From assembly GCA_026419315.1 (NCBI GenBank), contig JANZZQ010000001.1, positions 1-33,296 of the forward strand: a stretch of 33,296 nucleotides of DNA, written 5' to 3'. The notes beneath the pieces are model-generated. The model had not been told where the DNA came from, made no database searches, and was given only the letters and a program-made list of their open reading frames with translations. A program made the translations under genes and the position numbers. Shown here one piece after another: positions 25,650-33,296 of this stretch (the first letter of the stretch is position 1; every line of letters begins with the position of its first letter). Source of the DNA: Armatimonadota bacterium (GTDB lineage Bacteria; Armatimonadota; Fervidibacteria; Fervidibacterales; Fervidibacteraceae).

Positions 25650-26303
25650 CTACTTGTTTGAGTTCAGGATTTCAAGCATCCTGTCCGTCACATCAAGGTT
25701 TGGTTCGGCGTAAAGCACCAAGTCGTCATCAGCAATCATGACGATTTTCAAGCCAAGTTGTTGCGCCACTTGCTTCGCGGCTTCGCGTATTCGGTCGCGG
25801 TGGCGAGTCGTTAGGATTTCGTTGAGTTTTGTGAGTTCTTCCTCAAACTTTTGCATCAGTTTCTGCAACTTTTCCCGATTGGAGTTTTGAAGGTTCAGCA
25901 AGTATTCAAGTCGCTTCCGCTCCTGTTCGTTCTTGCTCTCTTTGAGTTGCAGGTGTTGAAGTTCGGTGAACCGTTGTTCGGACAATTTCCGCAGTTCCTC
26001 CAATCGCTTCCGCTCTGCGTCGGTCAGTTTCCCCTGGGCTTCTTTTTGCTCCAAGTTATCCAGCTCTTCCCACTCTTTCGCCTCCAAAAGCGCCCTCGCT
26101 TCCAACATCCTTTGTCGTCGCTGGACAGTTTGGCGATACTGCTCGTCATCCTGCTTAAGGGCTTGGTAGTTGGCGACGAGTTTTTCCATGTCAACCAAAC
26201 CGATTGTGACTGGCTGATTGAGAGAATCAAAAGTCATCGCGCGCCACGCAGTTAAGGTCAAGAGAGAACCAAAGGCGAAAATCAGCCAAATCCATCGGCT
26301 CAT
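25650..26303 (-). CDS. OmpH/Skp-like periplasmic chaperone
   Basis: 217 residues: hydrophobic N-terminus (MSRWIWLIFAFGSLLTLTAW), a first strand IGLVDMEKLVANYQALKQ typical of OmpH, a long glutamate/lysine/leucine-rich coiled coil (80-165), then LGLKIVMIADDDLVLYAEPNLDVTD, the C-terminal OmpH strands. It lies directly downstream of bamA (64 bp gap, AAGGAGTGA before the ATG). The two clear OmpH genes and the diverged third in tandem suggest duplication. Confidence 0.87.
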   Translation of the reverse strand: MSRWIWLIFAFGSLLTLTAWRAMTFDSLNQPVTIGLVDMEKLVANYQALKQDDEQYRQTVQRRQRMLEARALLEAKEWEELDNLEQKEAQGKLTDAERKRLEELRKLSEQRFTELQHLQLKESKNEQERKRLEYLLNLQNSNREKLQKLMQKFEEELTKLNEILTTRHRDRIREAAKQVAQQLGLKIVMIADDDLVLYAEPNLDVTDRMLEILNSNK

Positions 26304-26367
26304 CTTCAGTCACTCCTTATTGCAAGGATTTTTGATTTGCTTTCCTCAGTTGCTAAGCGAAGCGATT

Positions 26368-28140
26368 TCAGAAAGCGGAGCCGACGCTGAAGTGCGTTCT
26401 TTGCCCTTCTTCGCCGAAGCCGAAGTCAAATCTCAAGAGACCAAAAGGCGTTACGAACCTAATTCCGAACCCGTAACCAACTTTCAACCTCAGAGTATCG
26501 CGCCGCTTAGGCTCCCCTGCCTGAGCCGCTTTCAAATCCAAGGAGTTTGGTCCGCCGAAGGCGTCACCGATGTCAACGAACAGGACACCTTGAAGTTCTT
26601 TGCGGAACCTTCGCCTCAACTCGGCGTTGAAGACAACCATGTGCCTTCCGACGAACCTGTCAATAGTGTAACCTCGAAGGGTTTCTGCCCCACCGACGAA
26701 GAAGTTTTCAAAAATCGGGACAGAACCAATGGCAGTTCCAACCAAAAGCCGGGAAGCAAAGACTGTGTTTTTGCCTTGGGGGATATACCGGCGCCAGTCA
26801 AGAAGCAGTTTGGCGAAGGAACGGGACTCCCCAAACAATTTGGGTGCCAGCTCCAACTCTCCCTCAAAGTAGGTTCCCCGCGACGGGTCAAAAGGAAAAT
26901 CCCGGGTATCAATCAAACGGCTGTACGCAATGCCTGTTACCCAACCTTGGTCTGCTTTACCTCCAACTTGCTCAATCGTTCCACCAACAATTCGGCGTTG
27001 CTGAAAGTAAACTCGTTCCGTTCGCAGTTTCAGTTCGTGCCACAAGTAATCGCCTTGAGGGCGGCGAACGCTCATCCTGATGCCACGTCGAATCTCAGAA
27101 AACAGCAAATCCTCAGTGATCGTCCCTTGTCCGCCACCGAGCACCAAGGCAGTTGTTGGCTCCCGGTAGAAACTCCTGTCAAAGATGTTTATGGCAAAGC
27201 CGGTCCTTTTGCTGTCAATCCAAGGTCGGTAATAGTAAAAGTCGAAACCTTTGCGGTCAAAAAACTCCACCATCAACCTGAGGTGTTGTCCCAAACCGCG
27301 AAAGTTAGTGTCTTGAACGGCGGCGAACCCGACAATTTCGTCGCGGGAACTATAACCCAAACCGATGTTCGCCATTCCCGTCTTCTTCTCTTTCAACCGG
27401 TAGGTGACTTCCACCCCCAGCTCGCCAGTTTTCGGGTCCTCCACGTCCCTCTGCTCAACAATGACTTCCTCAAAAATGTCAAGCAAAAATAGCCTGCGCC
27501 TATCCTCTTCAATGACCCGTTGGTTGTAAAGTTGCCCCTCCCTCAGTTCCAATTCACGCCAAACCACTTTTTCCTTCGTTTTGGGCTTTTGCCCAAGGTC
27601 AATCTTCACACTAACGACTTTCAATTCCTGGATGGGGATGATTATGGTTCCGTCTTCAAGAATGTCCGGGGCTTGAGGCTGTGCGATGTATCCGTTGGCG
27701 ATGTATAGGTCTTGAATGCGTTGCAAGTCTCGCCGCAAAGCGTGGAAGTTCAGGATTTTACCTGGCTGAGTTTGCATCACTGCTTTCAACTTTTCCGAGG
27801 GGATTGCGGTGTTGCCTTTGAAAACGATGTCCTTAACCACGGGGTTCTCAAAAACTCGGACGATCAAAATTAGACGCCCCTCTGGGGTCAGCATAGGCAG
27901 AACAACGGGGCTTTGGGAGAAGAAACCCATGTCGTAAATCGCATCAATGTCTTTCTTCAACCTCGCCATTGAAAAAGGCATCCCGACCTTCGTGTCCATG
28001 ACCATCAGGATGCTTTCGGCGGGCACTTCCTTGTTGCCCTCAACTCGGATTTCAGCTACCTCCCGCCCTTCTATTTCCTGAGCCCAAAGAGCTGGCGAAA
28101 GAAGTAGCAGGACAGGAATCACCATCATCCATCGCACCAT
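26368..28140 (-). CDS. bamA: Outer membrane protein assembly factor BamA (Omp85)
   Basis: The essential insertase of outer-membrane beta-barrels. The start is ATG at 28140 with GGAGG 8 nt upstream; the frame begins at 28155. After a signal peptide (MVRWMMVIPVLLLLSPALWA) there are three POTRA domains (about residues 25-100, 101-175 and 176-265) instead of five. A 16-strand barrel follows, with the conserved LRGY (VRGF-type) loop-6 motif in GAETLRGYTIDRF and a C-terminal phenylalanine after SVGSA. The three-POTRA layout resembles cyanobacterial and other deep-branching Omp85. It sits between the ECF sigma factor and the OmpH genes. Confidence 0.93.
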   Translation of the reverse strand: MVRWMMVIPVLLLLSPALWAQEIEGREVAEIRVEGNKEVPAESILMVMDTKVGMPFSMARLKKDIDAIYDMGFFSQSPVVLPMLTPEGRLILIVRVFENPVVKDIVFKGNTAIPSEKLKAVMQTQPGKILNFHALRRDLQRIQDLYIANGYIAQPQAPDILEDGTIIIPIQELKVVSVKIDLGQKPKTKEKVVWRELELREGQLYNQRVIEEDRRRLFLLDIFEEVIVEQRDVEDPKTGELGVEVTYRLKEKKTGMANIGLGYSSRDEIVGFAAVQDTNFRGLGQHLRLMVEFFDRKGFDFYYYRPWIDSKRTGFAINIFDRSFYREPTTALVLGGGQGTITEDLLFSEIRRGIRMSVRRPQGDYLWHELKLRTERVYFQQRRIVGGTIEQVGGKADQGWVTGIAYSRLIDTRDFPFDPSRGTYFEGELELAPKLFGESRSFAKLLLDWRRYIPQGKNTVFASRLLVGTAIGSVPIFENFFVGGAETLRGYTIDRFVGRHMVVFNAELRRRFRKELQGVLFVDIGDAFGGPNSLDLKAAQAGEPKRRDTLRLKVGYGFGIRFVTPFGLLRFDFGFGEEGQRTHFSVGSAF

Positions 28141-28213
28141 AATTTGACCCTCCAAAACCTCAGGGTTTCAATGCTAAGCTCCATTAGGTTAGACCGACCG
28201 AAACACCCTTTGT

Positions 28214-28810
28214 TCATCTTTCCAGAAAAGGGCGCAACTTTTTCCGAAGGGTTGACCTTGCCCTGAAAAGACGAGACTTAACCGCCTCAACGGAGCAACC
28301 TTGAATACGGGCGATCTCCTTGTAACTCAGCCCTTCAATGTCCCTCAGCACCAAAGTGACCCTTTGGTCCTCGGGCAATTCGTCAATGGCTTTTTGAATC
28401 GCTTCGGCGCGTTCCTTTTGCTCAAGTAAAGTCTCGGGCGAAAGTTTTGTGTCCTCCCACTCAAATGGTTCAACTTCCTCTTCCTCCTCATCGGTCTCCT
28501 CCAGGATTTCCCACTTGTGCTCCCGCTCCCTCTGCAATTGCTTGTATCGGTTTTTCGCCAAATTGACGGTTATGCGATAGAGCCAAGTAAAGACCTCAGC
28601 TTCCCCCCTGAAGCGGTCGTAGGCTTGATATGCGTGGATGAAAACCTCTTGCGCCAAGTCATGGGCTTCTTCCCTATCGCCCATCAACCTGAAAGCCAAG
28701 TTGAGCACCTTGTCATAGTATCTGTCAACGACTTCATCAAAGGGTGGCTTGTTTATTGAAACTGTCGATTGTGACAATGCTTTTTGGTTCCTTCGCACGA
28801 CCTTCACCAC
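28214..28810 (-). CDS. ECF-type RNA polymerase sigma factor (RpoE-like)
   Basis: 198 residues with sigma-2 (FDEVVDRYYDKVLNLAFRLMG, DLAQEVFIHAYQAYDRFRG, TWLYRITVNLAKNRYK; each shown in parts) and sigma-4 (IDELPEDQRVTLVLRDIEGLSYKEIA and SVEAVKSRLFRARSTLRKKL). An unusual acidic linker joins them (EETDEEEEEVEPFEWED). The start is uncertain among GTG codons at 28810, 28807 and 28798. No anti-sigma gene adjoins. Its place between tamB and bamA suggests envelope-stress control of outer-membrane assembly, which is an inference. Confidence 0.9.
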   Translation of the reverse strand: MVKVVRRNQKALSQSTVSINKPPFDEVVDRYYDKVLNLAFRLMGDREEAHDLAQEVFIHAYQAYDRFRGEAEVFTWLYRITVNLAKNRYKQLQREREHKWEILEETDEEEEEVEPFEWEDTKLSPETLLEQKERAEAIQKAIDELPEDQRVTLVLRDIEGLSYKEIARIQGCSVEAVKSRLFRARSTLRKKLRPFLER

Positions 28811-28831
28811 GCTCCATGCCGGAAATTGAGG

Positions 28832-31800
28832 TCAGAACCGCACAGAAGTTTGGATGCGAATTTCCGCTTGCTCCCGTTCTCGTTTGATGATGGTGATTGA
28901 TGCTCGCTTGCCCAAATAGTATTGCACTTCTAACGCAGAAGGGTCAGCGGGCGAAAATCCCTGCCTCCAAAGAACATGCAGGCGGGAAGCTATCGGGATA
29001 CCAAGCCTTAACCATTGCCTCCCTGTCGTCTGCTCCCGGACAACGCTCAACTCCGTCCAACGCAAGGCCTGCGCAATTGGTTCGGTCACCGGGGCGAGCA
29101 AGTTTCCCATAAAACTCTGGACGAAAGCGCTGGAAAAGAGCTGCTGCCAATTGGTCAAGGCATCCCCAAGTTGAGCCAAACCCAACCCGAACATGCGTTC
29201 TAAGGCTGTCTGTTCAGGCAGAGGCGGTATGGCTAACATGGTCACGCTGGGCAAAATCCCTAACCGCTGTGACTGTTCGTCAACCGGACCGGAGACAGTG
29301 AATAAAATTCGGTGAATGTCAAGCTGAGTTTCACCTTCAACCCTCATGCGAGCAGTCCCAAGCCACCGGCGAGTAAGCGGGTCAATTGCATAGGCAACCC
29401 GAACGCTCATGTCAGTAATTGTCAAGACCGATGCTGGTAGCCTCAAACTCCCCCTTTGACTTCTCAGTTCCCCTTCAATTCTCGGCTGAGATAGGTTACC
29501 AGCAAGCAGGAGTTCACCGTCTAAAAGCAGAGACGCTTGAGGGTTGCGCAAGAAGAACCTGTCACCAATTTCCAACCTCAAAGCGAGTTGCAAAGCTGGC
29601 GGAAGTTGCCACTTGCCGTCGCCCCCAGTTGTCACAACGGGCAATCTCAACACATCACCATCGTGAATTGTCAAGTTGCCTTTTATGGTCGGGGGTGCGT
29701 TCGCTTGTTCGGATTTCACCGCAAGGTGGCCTGAGAGTTTCCCTTTTGCCTCCTTGGTTTGCCACCGGAAACCATTAACCTGAAGTTGCAAATCCCATCT
29801 CCCGTCCGAAAGCCATTTCCAACCGCTTTGAGGGATTCGTTGCCACTGCACATTACCTCGTATCTCCAAACCATCGCCTTGGACCTGTTCAACGGAGAGG
29901 CCAAACCCTTTCTCGCTCAAATTCACCAACAACGCAGCAGTTCTCAAGTTCAGACTCGTCCCGTTCCATTCGGTCCTCGCATCCTGTATCTTGATTCTCA
30001 ACTCGCCCTTGTTTGCAAACAGGTTTTGCAATCCCCTTTCGCCGATTTCCAGCCACCCATTACCGATTACCGCTCCGCCCCCGAAATTGGCCTCAAGTTT
30101 TGCCAACCTCGCTGTCCGACCTTCGGCGACAATTTGGCAGCGCAGGTTTTGCAATTTTGTCAAGGGGTCAAGAGGTTTGGGGAGCGAATTGGATGAAACG
30201 AAGTCAATTTCGTCCGCAACCACCTCAATTAAACCTTTCAAACTCGGTTCTTTCCAACTTCCCTGCAGCAAGAGAGAGCCGCTCAACCATCCCCGTTCGA
30301 TTTGTAAAGGCAGGTCCGGCGGCAGTATAGCATCAAGGGGAGTCGGTGGCAGTTCGATCTGCCATCGCATTTGCCTTTTGCCTTTCAACTCTGACCAACC
30401 CCAGAACGAAGCCAGCGAGGCATCCGTTCGCCAACGAACGAGAGCATCACCTTTTTCAACCTTCAGCGTCCCATCCTTCACCTCAAATCGTCGAACGAAA
30501 ACTTGCCTTATTGTCCAACCTCGCCAGTATATTTCGTTGGCTTGCAATGTGCCCTCAACGACGGGGATTTCACGACTTCCAGCTAATTTCAATTGGGCGC
30601 TCAATGAGCCTTCGGGGATTGATTCGCTTTCCACCTCAACGCCGAAAAGGGCAAGCAAACTTGCCGACAACTCAGATGGGACTTGTTTCATCGTCAACTC
30701 GCCTGTTAACTTCCCGTCGTCGCCGATGGCGATGAAGCCAAAGGCGTTGGCGCTACCTTGCCTCAACTCGTTTAACTGAACAGTCCAGACTTTCCCTGAC
30801 CTTATGACGGTCAAGTTCGCTTGAGTCGGGGCATCACCTATGCCTCTCAAATTCGGGACGAAAACGTTTGCCTCTAAGCCAGCAATTTGGTTTTCGGAGA
30901 AAGTGGCCCTCCCTTCAGTCCAAACCTCTCCCCTCAAAGGTAATTTCGTCAACTGCTCAAAAGCATCAACTTTACCCTCGCTCTGTTGCTGCCACTCGTT
31001 CGCGACCTCGCGCAAAATGGCGATGGGGATGTTACCGCCGTGCCAACTCACCTGCCAATCAGGTTGTGACCCCTTGAACTCGGCGGTCACCGACATTCCG
31101 CCACGCCTCAAATTGACAATCCCTTTCGCTTCAATTGACTTTTTGCCTTTCCGCCCTTTTTGAATAACTGTCAAGTCAAACTTTGTCTCTCCCAATTCGG
31201 ACGATCCAAGCCTGACTTGATTTCCCTTCAAGGAAGCCGTCACCATCAGTTGCCCGCTTGTTTTGTTCACCCAAACTTGTGCGTCCGTTTGCCCGAACCA
31301 ACGCCAACTGCTCATTGGCAATTTCCATTCTCGGAGCAGTTGGGACAAATCAGTGAGAGCAAGTTTGTCTCCACGAATTGTCAAGTTGATGGGCAAGTCC
31401 GGTGAAGTCCCGATGACGCCCGTTGCCTCTAATGTCCCGTCACCCCACCTCGCCCTTGCCTGTTTAACTTGCACTGCTCCTCCTTGCCAGAACCATTGCC
31501 CCGAAACATCTTGCCAAATTGCGGACTCGCCAACTGCAATGGCTTGCGATTTAACTGCCCCGCTGGCTCGCCACTTCCCATCCCAGAGGATTTGCAAAGT
31601 CCCTTCAGCGAGCCCTTGCAACTGAATCGGCAGGTTAAACCTTCGGCTCAATCGCCTCAGCGATAACCCAGTCCACTTCCCTTGAAGCGAGACCAGCCCA
31701 ATACCTTGACGGAAAGCGAATTTGCCGTCTAACACCGCTTGACCGTCTTCCGAAAGGATGTGAATGCCTTTAATTGTCCCGTTCAATTGTTCCAAGTTGT

Positions 31801-33296
31801 TTTTTTCGTCAGTGACAAACTGTCCCTCTGCGCGACTCCCTGCTACCTTGACATTCCAACCTTGCCAACTTGCTTCCTCCACCAACACTGCACCTTCCCA
31901 TACGCCTTTCCACCTTTCGCCTCCTTTGCCCGTCTCAAACCTGAGCCAACCCGAGCCTTTGCCCGCTGGGTGGCTTTCGCCCAACTTCAAATCAAAAAAC
32001 CTTGACAATTGCGAAATGTCCAAGTTCGCGAAACTAAAATGGCTTTCCGCGCGATATGGGGACAAGTTGCCTTGCCAGCTTATCGTTCCACCTAAGATTT
32101 GAAGTTGAGGCAACTGGAAGTCACAAAACCAGCCTTTGTCCGTTCGTTCGGCAACGCTTTGCAGCTTGAAGCGTTCAATTTGCAACTCCCGTTTACCCGA
32201 TTTCAGCGTAAAACTTCGCCCGATCCCTTCACCAGCGATTTGTCGAAACAGCCATTGGTTGTTTTTCTGTTCCGCAGAAATCGTCATTGCCGTTAGTGTC
32301 AACTTTTGTCCGGTTGCATCCCAATTGTCGTTGCTCGCCTTCAGTCCAGATACGCTTCCAGCAACTGTTACCCGAAGTGTTAGAGGACCTTCAGGGCCTC
32401 TGGTGCTTCTTACCTTTAAGTCGTCCTGTTTTTCACTCGCAACTTCTCGTTGTAGGCTCGTTGCTGCGCTGATGGCTATTTCTCCATTGAACCGCCCCTC
32501 CGCAGAGAACCCCAAATCGCTTCGTTTCTTCAACCACCCCACTAACTCGCCGACATCGCTGTTTTGCAATCGGAGCAGGGCGTTGAGTGTGAACCCGTTT
32601 TCACCGCCGATGCTCAAATTCAATTGCCCACCACTCAATTCGCCACCTAAAGCTTGCGCTTTCAAATTGAACGCCTTGATTTCCGCTGCAGGCTTATCGG
32701 TTAGCGCAAATGCAAGTTCCAAGTCGGCGCTTCCATCGCGAATTTCAAATCCGTCAAATTCAACCTGTGGGACTTTAACAGAACCGAGCGCAATCAAGTT
32801 TCGCCCCTTCCCGTCCCAAGTGACGACCCACTCGCTGAACTTAACGCCATCAAACAACTGCCAAACCCTTCGTTTGGCCCCAGCGAGCGGTGTTGGAGTT
32901 TTAACTGTGGCTTCGTTGATGGTGGCGAGTGCTCCCCTCGGCGTCGCAAACAAACTCAACTTGTCAAGACCTGTTTGCCACCCAAGACCTTTCAGGTCAA
33001 TGACGCCCAAAGGTTCAGTCCAAGCCAATTGCGCTTGCCACTTGCTTCCCACCCCCATCGCGCCGATTTGAGTTTGACCGCCGCGAAGCAAATGGACGGG
33101 CAAGTTCCACTTCGCTTTCGCCCAAGCCATCAATCTCTCCATCGCACTTGACGAAATTTGACCTTGAACTTGCCAAATCGGCTCTTTTGAAACGGTTACT
33201 TGTCCGCTCAAAGCGGCAGTTGCATTTTTGTCAACGGTGACATTCAAACTTGAGAGCCTAAGTTTTGAGCCATCCATTTGGACCTGAGCGCTCAAC
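28832..33296 (-). CDS. tamB: TamB-like translocation/assembly protein (5' truncated by window edge)
   Basis: At least 1487 residues, open to the right edge, so its N-terminus lies outside. It is a very long AsmA/TamB-type beta-helical protein with many repeated amphipathic strands. The C-terminal DUF490/TamB domain (last ~400 residues) shows the GRGSLRLPASVLTITDMSVRVAY-type region and the end SVRF with terminal Phe. Such proteins bridge inner and outer membrane and may move lipid or assist BamA/TamA. There is no TamA here; BamA lies two genes downstream. The family assignment is good; the exact role is inferred. Confidence 0.85.
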   Translation of the reverse strand, partial: LSAQVQMDGSKLRLSSLNVTVDKNATAALSGQVTVSKEPIWQVQGQISSSAMERLMAWAKAKWNLPVHLLRGGQTQIGAMGVGSKWQAQLAWTEPLGVIDLKGLGWQTGLDKLSLFATPRGALATINEATVKTPTPLAGAKRRVWQLFDGVKFSEWVVTWDGKGRNLIALGSVKVPQVEFDGFEIRDGSADLELAFALTDKPAAEIKAFNLKAQALGGELSGGQLNLSIGGENGFTLNALLRLQNSDVGELVGWLKKRSDLGFSAEGRFNGEIAISAATSLQREVASEKQDDLKVRSTRGPEGPLTLRVTVAGSVSGLKASNDNWDATGQKLTLTAMTISAEQKNNQWLFRQIAGEGIGRSFTLKSGKRELQIERFKLQSVAERTDKGWFCDFQLPQLQILGGTISWQGNLSPYRAESHFSFANLDISQLSRFFDLKLGESHPAGKGSGWLRFETGKGGERWKGVWEGAVLVEEASWQGWNVKVAGSRAEGQFVTDEKNNLEQLNGTIKGIHILSEDGQAVLDGKFAFRQGIGLVSLQGKWTGLSLRRLSRRFNLPIQLQGLAEGTLQILWDGKWRASGAVKSQAIAVGESAIWQDVSGQWFWQGGAVQVKQARARWGDGTLEATGVIGTSPDLPINLTIRGDKLALTDLSQLLREWKLPMSSWRWFGQTDAQVWVNKTSGQLMVTASLKGNQVRLGSSELGETKFDLTVIQKGRKGKKSIEAKGIVNLRRGGMSVTAEFKGSQPDWQVSWHGGNIPIAILREVANEWQQQSEGKVDAFEQLTKLPLRGEVWTEGRATFSENQIAGLEANVFVPNLRGIGDAPTQANLTVIRSGKVWTVQLNELRQGSANAFGFIAIGDDGKLTGELTMKQVPSELSASLLALFGVEVESESIPEGSLSAQLKLAGSREIPVVEGTLQANEIYWRGWTIRQVFVRRFEVKDGTLKVEKGDALVRWRTDASLASFWGWSELKGKRQMRWQIELPPTPLDAILPPDLPLQIERGWLSGSLLLQGSWKEPSLKGLIEVVADEIDFVSSNSLPKPLDPLTKLQNLRCQIVAEGRTARLAKLEANFGGGAVIGNGWLEIGERGLQNLFANKGELRIKIQDARTEWNGTSLNLRTAALLVNLSEKGFGLSVEQVQGDGLEIRGNVQWQRIPQSGWKWLSDGRWDLQLQVNGFRWQTKEAKGKLSGHLAVKSEQANAPPTIKGNLTIHDGDVLRLPVVTTGGDGKWQLPPALQLALRLEIGDRFFLRNPQASLLLDGELLLAGNLSQPRIEGELRSQRGSLRLPASVLTITDMSVRVAYAIDPLTRRWLGTARMRVEGETQLDIHRILFTVSGPVDEQSQRLGILPSVTMLAIPPLPEQTALERMFGLGLAQLGDALTNWQQLFSSAFVQSFMGNLLAPVTEPIAQALRWTELSVVREQTTGRQWLRLGIPIASRLHVLWRQGFSPADPSALEVQYYLGKRASITIIKREREQAEIRIQTSVRF

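Noticed and set aside
26218..27492. 424-codon plus-strand frame opposite bamA
   Set aside because: It is antisense to a well-supported BamA gene and has no protein-like features.
32136..33071. 311-codon plus-strand frame opposite tamB
   Set aside because: Shadow of the TamB reading frame; Ser/Pro/Cys-rich without family signal.
1..33296. CRISPR arrays, insertion sequences, prophage genes, rRNA or tRNA genes
   Set aside because: No repeat-spacer pattern, transposase, integrase or RNA gene signature was seen.

Overview
The window carries about 22 protein-coding genes, most of them housekeeping genes. It suggests a diderm (outer-membrane) bacterium of moderate GC that is not a proteobacterium. 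A BamA with three POTRA domains, several OmpH/Skp-like chaperones, LpxD and a TamB-like protein show an outer membrane with lipid A-type lipid. The mixture of a B. subtilis-type propeptide/iron-sulfur PurF, a HemX-like protein beside HemA, a GalT/GlgC sugar-nucleotide block and multi-PAS/GAF kinases would fit a deep-branching, possibly thermophilic lineage such as Armatimonadota or Fervidibacteria. That placement is a guess; no 16S or marker tree is available here.

Layout. Positions 1-9.8 kb mix sugar-nucleotide metabolism with signalling. On the plus strand lie galT (cut by the left edge), a 1011-residue PAS/GAF histidine kinase, a receiver-only response regulator and glgC. On the minus strand lie a GAF histidine kinase and a xylose-isomerase-like (TIM-barrel) protein with a Cys-rich tail. 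A short RmlA-type nucleotidyltransferase and a sensorless kinase follow on the plus strand. Positions 9.8-14.4 kb are all minus strand: cysK, a secreted FecR-like protein, purF and ispH. Positions 14.4-19.6 kb form a heme/thiol-redox block on the minus strand, transcribed hemA, then two TlpA/thioredoxin-like genes, then hemX. A good sigma-70-type promoter precedes hemA. Positions 19.9-33.3 kb form an outer-membrane biogenesis run on the minus strand: tamB (cut by the right edge), an ECF sigma factor, bamA, two ompH-like genes, a third secreted OmpH-like or unknown protein, lpxD, a large secreted unknown protein and cinA.

The main discovery is in the heme/thiol-redox block. Both TlpA-like genes are interrupted by an in-frame UGA at exactly the position of the first cysteine of the thioredoxin CxxC motif (HW-UGA-GPC and HW-UGA-FEC). 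Each UGA is followed at the same distance by the same GC-rich hairpin, with a GGC loop starting 18 nt downstream, as expected for a bacterial SECIS element. UGA is an ordinary stop elsewhere in the window, for example in hemA, whose UGA overlaps the start of one of these genes. I therefore read them as two tandem selenocysteine-containing TlpA-like oxidoreductases (U-x-x-C). A normal gene caller would split each into two fragments. One has a further N-terminal domain of about 300 residues that I do not recognise. With hemA and hemX beside them, a role in extracytoplasmic thiol reduction linked to heme or cytochrome c maturation is a reasonable hypothesis.

Gene-free stretches longer than 300 bases lie at 13044-13355, 15197-15853, 17237-17590 and 19420-19856. 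Each has its own entry.
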